The notes beneath the pieces were generated by a model. It had not been told where the DNA came from. It was given only the letters and a program-made list of their open reading frames with translations, and searched no databases. Positions 30,711 through 37,407 of a stretch of 64,000 nt of DNA are shown piece by piece (position 1 is the first letter of the stretch; the number at the start of each line of letters is the position of its first letter). The DNA comes from Pseudomonas sp. Z8(2022) (GTDB lineage: Bacteria > Pseudomonadota > Gammaproteobacteria > Pseudomonadales > Pseudomonadaceae). The stretch is from NCBI RefSeq assembly GCF_025837155.1, contig NZ_CP107549.1:3224001-3288000 (forward strand), read 5' to 3'. The position numbers and the translations under genes are program-made.

Positions 30711-30735
30711 GTTATCCACGCAATCTGTGGATAAC
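30711..30735. promoter_or_regulatory. Paired inverted DnaA boxes
   Basis: GTTATCCAC (30711-30719) and GTGGATAAC (30727-30735) form a perfect inverted repeat around seven bases. It includes TTATCCACG and a consensus TGTGGATAA. It lies 66 bases upstream of the 109-residue gene and could bind DnaA. Confidence 0.55.
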
Positions 30736-30772
30736 TCTGTGCATGAGGCGTGAGCAACAGGACCGACGCACC

Positions 30773-30793
30773 TGTCCCGGGCGATCCGGGACA
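30773..30793 (-). terminator. Hairpin after the LonB-like gene
   Basis: TGTCCCGG (30773-30780), loop GCGAT, CCGGGACA (30786-30793), just beyond the stop at 30810 on the minus strand. It has no U-tract, so it may be only an RNA 3' end-protecting hairpin. Confidence 0.4.
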
Positions 30794-30809
30794 ATCGTGC
30801 AAGATCTGA

Positions 30810-33287
30810 TCAGCTTGCTGCGTCACCCTCGGCCTTCTTGCGTAGCGGTGCCTTGACCGGCTTGGCCGCCGCCTCGGCCTTGGCCTTCTCCGCTTCGGCT
30901 GGCTTGCCTTCCTCCTCCAGACCGATTTCGGCGATATCGCGCAGGCGCTCGACCACGCGGGCGTTGACGCTGCCCTTGGGGAAACGGCCCTGCTCGTCAG
31001 GATGGCCGGCTGGTTCGCCAACCAGCAGACTCAGCGCCTCGTCGACATGACGCACGGCGTAGACGTTGAACTGACCGTCGCGCACGGCCTGTAGCACACG
31101 TTCATCGAGCATCAGGTTGCTGACGTTGGAATGCGGGATGATCACTCCCTGCTCCCCGGTCAGACCGCGTGCCTCGCACAGACGGAAGAAGCCTTCGATC
31201 TTTTCGTTGACCCCGCCGACGGCCTGCACCTCACCGAACTGGTTGATAGAGCCGGTGATGGCGAAGCACTGCTTGAGCGGCGTGCGTGACAGCGCCGAGA
31301 TCAGCGTGCACACCTCGCCGAGCGAGGCGCTGTCGCCGTCGACGTAGCCGTAGGACTGCTCCAGGGCGATGCTGGCGGAAATCTCCAGCGGAAACTCCTG
31401 CGCATAGCGGCTGCCGAGAAAACCGGTGAGGATCATCACGCCCTTGGAGTGAATCGGCTGACCGAGGCTGACTTCGCGCTCGATATCGACGATGCCGCTC
31501 CCCCCCGGATACACGGTGGCGGAAATCCGCGCCGGTACACCGAAGACCGAGTCGCCGACTTCAAGCACGGTCAGGCCGTTGCACTTGCCTACCGCCGCGC
31601 CGCTGGTATCGATGAGGATGATGCCGGCCAGCATGTCGTCGATGATCCGCGCCGAAACACGTCCGGTACGCGTCGCCTTGGCCTTGAGCGCACGTTCGAT
31701 ATGGCCGACGTCGGTGATCTTCTCGCCGGCGAGCTGGCGAATGAAGTCGGCCTCGCTGACCAGCTGGAACAGGTCGCCGATACGCGCCGACAGGCGCCCC
31801 TGGTGTTCGGCCAGGCGTGCACTGTAGGTGGCCAGACGCGCCACGGCGGCCCCCGTCAGCGGCGCCATGCCCTCTTCCGAGGTGCGCGTTTTCATCAGCT
31901 GGGCGAACTGCTCCAGGCTTTCCTCGGCGAGCGGGATGTCCTCGTCGAAGTCGACCAGTACGCGGAACATCTCCTGGAAGTCCGGATCATGATCCTGCAG
32001 CGCGTAATACAGCTGACGCGAACCGATGATGATGACCTTCACTTGCAGCGGAATGACTTGCGGATTGAGCGTGACGGTGGCGATGCGGCCGAGATCGCCC
32101 AGCGGCGACTCCATCTTCAACTGACGCGAATGCAGGGCACGCTTGAGCGCTTCCCAGACGAAGGGCTCGCCGAGCAGCTTCTCCGCCTCAACCACCAGGT
32201 AGCCACCGTTGGCGCGGTGCAGTGCACCCGGGCGCAGCTGCCTGTAGCTGGTGTACAGCGCGCCCTGATCGGAGCTGTACTCGATGCGGCCGAACAGGTT
32301 GTCGTAGGTCGGGTGCGACTCGAACACCACCGGCGCACCACCATCGGCGTGGTGACCGACCACCAGGCTCGGGCAGTACATTTCTTCCAGCAGCTTGCGC
32401 AGCTGCGGGTCGGCCTTGTCGACATCGACCAGCTGTTCGACGGCAGTTTTCAGCAGGTTGATCTGCATTGCCTGCAAATAGGCGCAGACACCGGCATTTT
32501 CCGCGTACTTTTCCGACAAGGGCGCCAGCAGCGGCTGCAACGCCACGGTGATGGTCTCTTCATTGAGCTGGCGCAGCAGGTTGCTCGACTCGCGTTTCCA
32601 CTGCGGCAGGCTGGCCAGCTCCTCGTTGAGGCGTTCTTCCAGCGCGGCAATATCGGAGTGGAAGCGCTCGCGCTCGGCTTCCGGCAACTGCGCGAACTCC
32701 GCCTCGTCCAGCGCCTTGCCGTCAGCCATCGGCGTGAAGGCGATATTGGTGCTGTCACGGTACAGGGCCACGCCCTTCTCCAGAGACAGCTTCTCGATCA
32801 CATCCAGCGCCTGGTCGTAGCGCTTGTTGAAGCCACGGTCGATGGCGCTCTTCTTCTGCTGATAGGTCGGGGTTTCGAACACTGCCGGGAAGGTCGCCAG
32901 CAGGTTGTCGATCAACTGGTTGATATCGGCAATGAAGTCGCTGGCGGTGCCGGCCGGCAGCTCCAGCGCGCGCGGCTCGCGCGGTTCGTCGAAATGGTTG
33001 ACGTAGACACGGTCGGCCGGCGTCTCCATGCGCTTGGCCTCGGCCTTGAGGTAACGCTGGACGAAGGAGAAGCGCCCGGTGCCGGGTTCGCCCATGACGA
33101 ACACGTTGTAGCCGGGGCGCGGCATGGCCACGCCGAACTGCAGGGCCTCGACCGCACGGGCCTGGCCGAGTACGCCGCGGAAGGGTTCGAGATCATCGGT
33201 GCTGCTGAAGTTGAACTGCTCGGGGGCGAAGGGGCGGGTCAGAGATTCGGGGGCAAGGCGCAAAGCATCGAGGCTACGCTTGGACAT
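30810..33287 (-). CDS. LonB-like ATP-dependent protease (AAA_32 / S16 family)
   Basis: 825 residues. The AAA_32-type N-terminal half has a P-loop reading FVMGEPGTGRFSF, with Arg where Walker A normally has Lys, and a Walker-B-like GGYLVVEAEKLL. A helical insertion follows. The C-terminal Lon protease domain shows the Ser in YVDGDSASLGEVCTLISAL and the Lys in GGVNEKIEGFFR. The tail is Lys/Ala/Glu-rich. It corresponds to P. aeruginosa PA4576 by neighbourhood. It probably degrades unfolded or regulatory proteins in the cytosol. AAGGAT precedes ATG 33287. Confidence 0.88.
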   Translation of the reverse strand: MSKRSLDALRLAPESLTRPFAPEQFNFSSTDDLEPFRGVLGQARAVEALQFGVAMPRPGYNVFVMGEPGTGRFSFVQRYLKAEAKRMETPADRVYVNHFDEPREPRALELPAGTASDFIADINQLIDNLLATFPAVFETPTYQQKKSAIDRGFNKRYDQALDVIEKLSLEKGVALYRDSTNIAFTPMADGKALDEAEFAQLPEAERERFHSDIAALEERLNEELASLPQWKRESSNLLRQLNEETITVALQPLLAPLSEKYAENAGVCAYLQAMQINLLKTAVEQLVDVDKADPQLRKLLEEMYCPSLVVGHHADGGAPVVFESHPTYDNLFGRIEYSSDQGALYTSYRQLRPGALHRANGGYLVVEAEKLLGEPFVWEALKRALHSRQLKMESPLGDLGRIATVTLNPQVIPLQVKVIIIGSRQLYYALQDHDPDFQEMFRVLVDFDEDIPLAEESLEQFAQLMKTRTSEEGMAPLTGAAVARLATYSARLAEHQGRLSARIGDLFQLVSEADFIRQLAGEKITDVGHIERALKAKATRTGRVSARIIDDMLAGIILIDTSGAAVGKCNGLTVLEVGDSVFGVPARISATVYPGGSGIVDIEREVSLGQPIHSKGVMILTGFLGSRYAQEFPLEISASIALEQSYGYVDGDSASLGEVCTLISALSRTPLKQCFAITGSINQFGEVQAVGGVNEKIEGFFRLCEARGLTGEQGVIIPHSNVSNLMLDERVLQAVRDGQFNVYAVRHVDEALSLLVGEPAGHPDEQGRFPKGSVNARVVERLRDIAEIGLEEEGKPAEAEKAKAEAAAKPVKAPLRKKAEGDAAS

Positions 33288-33438
33288 TGGCGATCCTTTA
33301 TAGCGAGCGGAATTTTCCGCAAAAACATGGAGTGATTCTGGGCCTGTGGCGCGAAAGGGATCAAGGTTTGATTCAGCGCAGGGTGAAAAATCCGAGCTGA
33401 GATAAGCTGTCCGTCACCTTCCTTGCGCGAAAGCCCCC

Positions 33439-34020
33439 ATGTCCCAAGCCCAACACCTGCATCTCCCTGTCCTGCATGCCGCCCGTCAGGATTATGCTGC
33501 GCTCAATCACCAGCTCAGCGTGCGTGAGGCGTTGGAGGACATCCGCACCCAGGGTCTGGGTGAGCGCATCATCTATTTCTATGTGGTCGACGATGAACAG
33601 CGTCTGATCGGCGTGCTGCCCAGCCGCCGTCTGCTCACGGCGCCACTGGACGCCAAGCTGGTCGAACTGATGGATACGGCCGTCATCGCGCTGCCCAACC
33701 GGGCGACCATTCTTGACGCCTGCCAGTTGCTGATCCGTCATCGCTTCCTGGCTCTGCCTGTGGTGGACGAGCAACAGCGCCTGTGCGGCCTGGTGGCGTT
33801 GATCGTCTGGCTGTGACGCGGCGAGGCCTGGACCGGCCTGACAATCGGCGGCAGCATTCTGCTTTCCCTGTGCGCCGCCTGTCTGCTCGGTCTCAGCATA
33901 CCGGCGCTGCTGCATGCGCTGCGGCTCGACCCGAAGATTGCCGCAGGGCCGGTGCCCCTGGCAGTCACCGACCTGTGCACCTTGCTGTTCTATTTCAGCC
34001 TGGCCGCCTGGCTGCTTTGA
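33439..34020 (+). pseudogene. MgtE-type magnesium transporter with internal deletion and premature stop
   Basis: The first 125 codons encode a CBS pair (IIYFYVVDDEQRLIGVLPSR, then FLALPVVDEQQRLCGLV) and stop at 33814-33816. Directly after the stop, in the same frame, 33817-34020 reads as the last roughly 67 residues of an MgtE permease (ILLSLCAACLLGLSIPALL, then DPKIAAGPVPLAVTDLCT and a final helix) ending at TGA 34018-34020. The region between, which should encode most of the membrane helices, is missing, and CTGTGA appears inserted at the junction. MgtE imports Mg2+ or Co2+. This copy cannot make a channel; a free CBS protein might still be made. Confidence 0.8.
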
Positions 34021-34334
34021 TCGCCAAGGTCTTCGGCACAGCGCAGGCAGTACTCGGCCACCGGCAGAGCAGCCAGACGCGCCGCTTCGATCGGTTCGCC
34101 GCAGCACAGGCATTCGCCGTAACGCCCCTCGGCCAGGCGCTGCTGTGCCTGATGCACCAGCAGCAACCCATGCTCGGCCTCGGCCAGCAGCGCTTCGAGC
34201 ACTTCATCATTCTGCCGCTGCTGCGCCTGCTCGGCGAAGTCCGCCGAGTGGCTGCGCGCCAGATCACGACGAATCGCCTCGGCGCGAGTTGTGTATTCAT
34301 GCAGCAGAGCATCCAGCACATCACGGTGAGCCAT
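33990..34334 (-). CDS. DksA/TraR family C4 zinc-finger protein
   Basis: 114 residues from ATG 34334, preceded by AAGGAG. A helical N-terminal coiled region leads to the zinc finger: CLCC at the first pair and YCLRC at the second, spaced as in DksA/TraR proteins. Such proteins enter the RNA polymerase secondary channel. The N-terminal helices lack the obvious DxxDxA tip of true DksA, so activity may differ. It corresponds by position to P. aeruginosa PA4577. Its 3' end overlaps the tail of the broken mgtE gene by 31 bases, convergently. Confidence 0.85.
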   Translation of the reverse strand: MAHRDVLDALLHEYTTRAEAIRRDLARSHSADFAEQAQQRQNDEVLEALLAEAEHGLLLVHQAQQRLAEGRYGECLCCGEPIEAARLAALPVAEYCLRCAEDLGDQSSQAARLK

Positions 34335-34477
34335 GAACCATCTCCTTGCTAATGAAGAATACTCAGTGTGGTGCACAACTCGACGCACAAGAATGACGTC
34401 GATCAGCACTTGCGCAAAATGTCATGCTCGACTGCCTTGACACCGATCGACAGCCTGGCCAAAGCTCGGCCATCGCC

Positions 34478-36331
34478 ATGACTAGAAGAACAGCGACCTT
34501 GAAACGGATATTCACCGTCCTTGCCCTGAGCCTCAGCCTTCCTCTGCACGCAGCCACAGCGGTCACGCTGGCCAAGGATCCCTACTGGATCGCCCTCGGC
34601 CACTACGAAACCGGCAAGCTCGGCGGCTGGCGCAGCTATGTCGACGACGACGATTTCTTCCTGGCCGAGAATGGCGCCAGCGATCCGGCCGCCGAGCTGC
34701 AGGCGACTCTCGAGGCCCTGTACCAGCCCGCCGAACTGGGCGACCGCCACCCGCAATGCGTCTATCCGGCGCGTACCCGCTGGCTCAGGACGCAATTGCA
34801 GCTCGATGACCTGCCCAGCCCGGACTGCGCCGAATACCGGGACTGGTTCGCCGACGTCAATCCACACAGCACGGTGCTGGTATTTCCGGCGGCCTACCTG
34901 AACAGCCCGTCGTCGATGTTCGGCCACACCCTGCTGCGCATCGACCAACCCGACATCGACAGCCATAACACCGCGCTTCTGAGCTACGCGCTGAACTTCG
35001 GTGCCTTCATCGAGGGTGATGACAACAGCATCCTCTATGCCTGGCGCGGGCTGATGGGCGGTTACCCCGGCCTGTTCGCCCTGGTGCCGTACCGCGAGAA
35101 ACTCAGCGAATACAATCGCCTGGAAAACCGCGATCTGTGGGAATACCGGCTGAACCTGACAGCAGAAGAAACCACACGCATGGTCGAGCACGTGTGGGAA
35201 CTCAAGCAGATCCGCTTCGACTACTTCTTTTTCGACGAGAACTGCTCCTACCGCCTGCTGGAGCTGCTGGAAATCGCCCGCCCGGGCATCGAACTGACTG
35301 AACATTTCCCCCTCACCGCCATCCCCACCGACACCGTACGCGCGGTCAAGGATGCCGGGCTGGTGGAGCGCATCGACTATCGGCCGTCACGCGAACGCGA
35401 GCTGCTGGCCCGCGCCGAACCGCTGGAAGGCGAGGAACAGACCTGGGTGTTGCGCCTTAGCCAGGACCCGGCGCAACTCGAGGACAGCGACTTTCTCGCC
35501 CTGCCGGCAGAACGTCGCGCACTGATTCAGGACGCCGCCTTCCGCCTGGTGCGCTACCACGCCAATGACGAAGAGCGCAGCAGCAATGCCCAGCGCAGTT
35601 TCCAGCTGCTCAGCGCGATCAACCGCAACCCGCCGCCACCGCTGGAGGTGGAGCGCCCGCCGCTACCCGAGGAAGGCCACGAGTCGCGCACCTGGCAGTT
35701 GGCCGGGGGCAACCGGGATGATCGCGCCTTTGCCGAATACGGCCTGCGCATGGCCTACCACGACCTGAACGACAACCTCGATGGGTTCCCGCTGGGCGCA
35801 CAGATCGAGATCTTCCAGCTCAAGCTGCGCCAGTACGAGAACAACCACTGGCAGCTGCAGCGCCTGGACCTGGCCAATATTCGCTCGCTGACGCCGCGCA
35901 ACGCCCTGCTCCAACCGCTGTCCTGGCAGGTTGGCGGCGGCCTGGAGCGAGTACTCGGCGAGGATGGTGATAACCGCCTGGTCGGTCATATCAGCGGCGG
36001 TGCCGGCGCCACCTGGCAGCTGCACGAAGACCTGCTCGGATTCACACTCGGCACAGCACGCCTGGAGCACAACGAGGACTTTGCCGCGTTTGTTTCTCCC
36101 GCCCTGGGCTTCAACAGCGGTCTGCTGTGGTGCAATCCGCTGGGCAACCTGACCCTGGAGGCGGCCGGTGACTATTTCCACAACGGCGAGGTACGCCGGC
36201 GCCTGTCGCTCAACCAGCAGTGGGAAGTGTCACGCAATCTCGGCCTGCGCCTGAGCGCCCAACGTGAGTTCAGCCAGCTGGCCAGCCCGGTCAATGAAGT
36301 GAAGCTGGAGCTGCGCTGGTATCACTACTGA
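34478..36331 (+). CDS. DUF4105 (Lnb-like) periplasmic/outer-membrane protein
   Basis: 617 residues. A signal peptide (RIFTVLALSLSLPLHAATA) exports it. The DUF4105 domain follows (about 120-300) with SSMFGHTLLRI containing a conserved His and FFFDENCSYRLLELLE containing a conserved Cys, a pair that recalls NlpC-type thiol enzymes. The C-terminal half is rich in alternating polar and aromatic residues and ends LELRWYHY, a terminal aromatic typical of beta-barrels. DUF4105 includes the lipoprotein N-acyl transferase Lnb of Gram-positives; whether this protein transfers acyl chains is inference. The start at 34478 was chosen for the signal peptide; 34424 is possible. Confidence 0.8.
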   Translation: MTRRTATLKRIFTVLALSLSLPLHAATAVTLAKDPYWIALGHYETGKLGGWRSYVDDDDFFLAENGASDPAAELQATLEALYQPAELGDRHPQCVYPARTRWLRTQLQLDDLPSPDCAEYRDWFADVNPHSTVLVFPAAYLNSPSSMFGHTLLRIDQPDIDSHNTALLSYALNFGAFIEGDDNSILYAWRGLMGGYPGLFALVPYREKLSEYNRLENRDLWEYRLNLTAEETTRMVEHVWELKQIRFDYFFFDENCSYRLLELLEIARPGIELTEHFPLTAIPTDTVRAVKDAGLVERIDYRPSRERELLARAEPLEGEEQTWVLRLSQDPAQLEDSDFLALPAERRALIQDAAFRLVRYHANDEERSSNAQRSFQLLSAINRNPPPPLEVERPPLPEEGHESRTWQLAGGNRDDRAFAEYGLRMAYHDLNDNLDGFPLGAQIEIFQLKLRQYENNHWQLQRLDLANIRSLTPRNALLQPLSWQVGGGLERVLGEDGDNRLVGHISGGAGATWQLHEDLLGFTLGTARLEHNEDFAAFVSPALGFNSGLLWCNPLGNLTLEAAGDYFHNGEVRRRLSLNQQWEVSRNLGLRLSAQREFSQLASPVNEVKLELRWYHY

Positions 36332-36379
36332 GCGCAACAGCGCCCGAAGGCTTGTCGTCGCGGGTGCGACGACGCCTGC

Positions 36380-36961
36380 TCAAGCCCCGCCCGGCAGACG
36401 TCCGGGCTCGTTCAACAGGCACTCCCGTACCTGCATCAGCGCGAAACCCAGCAGATTGAGGCCACGCCAGGTGGCCGGGGTACAAGCGTTCGAGTTGCCC
36501 TCCGCCAGGCCGATACCCCAGACGGGGTCGACAGGGCTGGCCTCGACCAGCACACGCGGCGCGGTATCCAACAGGTATCGTGCCAACTCGGGGTCTTGCG
36601 AGAACTTGCCGAGATTGCCCTCGACGACGATGGCTTGGCGGCTTTCGCGCCAACGCGCCTCGTCGAAGCCACGGATTTGCCGGCCAATCGCCTTGACCTC
36701 ATTCGGTGTGCGCGCAGCCAGGATGCGCTCCAGCGCCTCAGCGTCGTCGAACAGTCGAGCCTTGCCGGCCATCATGAAGTGCTCGGCCGTGGCGTAGTGG
36801 ATGCCGTCGAGGGTAAAGGCCGAGGGATACCATTGACTCAGGCAACTCTTGCCAACCGGCGCGCCTGCCGCACGGCTGTGCCCCCAAAAATACAGATAAT
36901 CGAAACGATCACCCGCGGCGCAGGCCTGCTGCAGTTGCTCGACGGTCATTGGCATGTTCAT
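36380..36961 (-). CDS. NADAR (YbiA/DUF1768) family N-glycosidase
   Basis: 193 residues from ATG 36961, which has AAGGA six bases upstream; in-frame ATGs also exist a few codons away on both sides. Family motifs: YLYFWGHS at the start, CLSQWYPSAFTLDGIHYATAEHF with the typical QW and E, EVKAIGRQIRGFDE, FSQDPELARYLLDT, and DPVWGIGLA near the end. NADAR proteins such as YbiA hydrolyse the N-glycosidic bond of reactive early riboflavin intermediates, and some act on ADP-ribose. Probably cytosolic damage control. Confidence 0.87.
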   Translation of the reverse strand: MNMPMTVEQLQQACAAGDRFDYLYFWGHSRAAGAPVGKSCLSQWYPSAFTLDGIHYATAEHFMMAGKARLFDDAEALERILAARTPNEVKAIGRQIRGFDEARWRESRQAIVVEGNLGKFSQDPELARYLLDTAPRVLVEASPVDPVWGIGLAEGNSNACTPATWRGLNLLGFALMQVRECLLNEPGRLPGGA

Positions 36962-37139
36962 ACGCATTCCTTGCATGGGCTTAATCAGGCTCACAGCATA
37001 CTGGAGCCCGCCGGCAGCGGCTGCATACAACGCACGACTGCGTCGTCAGTTGCGACCCATCGGTACGCGTTCAGGCGGCAAACGCAACGGCAAGGTGCAC
37101 CTATACTGATATTCCCGCTGCCCGTTCAGGAGAATCATC

Positions 37140-37385
37140 ATGCGCCGCACACTCATGTTTCTCGCCGCTGCCCTGATCAGTCTGCCGCTCTGGGCCATGC
37201 ACTGCCCGCAGGATATGGCCAAGATCGACGAACTGCTGCAAAGCGACCCGCCCTCCGACCCGGCAGTGCTGGCCAAGGTCAAGGAATTGCGCGCCGAGGG
37301 CGAGACGCTGCACAAGGCTGGCAATCACACCGAGTCGGTCAGGGTACTCGGCGAAGCGCTGGACCTGCTATCTGCCAGCGAGTAA
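37140..37385 (+). CDS. Small secreted helical protein of unknown function
   Basis: 81 residues with a clear signal peptide (MRRTLMFLAAALISLPLWA, cut after Ala). The mature part is a helical, Lys/Glu-rich segment with one Cys near its start (MHCPQDM). AGGAGA precedes the ATG at good spacing. The mature helix contains an even distribution of charges like short periplasmic coiled proteins common in Pseudomonas. No function can be assigned. Confidence 0.75.
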   Translation: MRRTLMFLAAALISLPLWAMHCPQDMAKIDELLQSDPPSDPAVLAKVKELRAEGETLHKAGNHTESVRVLGEALDLLSASE

Positions 37386-37407
37386 CTGCTGAACGCTGCG
37401 TACCTGC

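Noticed and set aside
31449..33335. 628-codon open frame on the plus strand
   Set aside because: It is antisense to the LonB-like protease with its full catalytic motifs and has no family features of its own.
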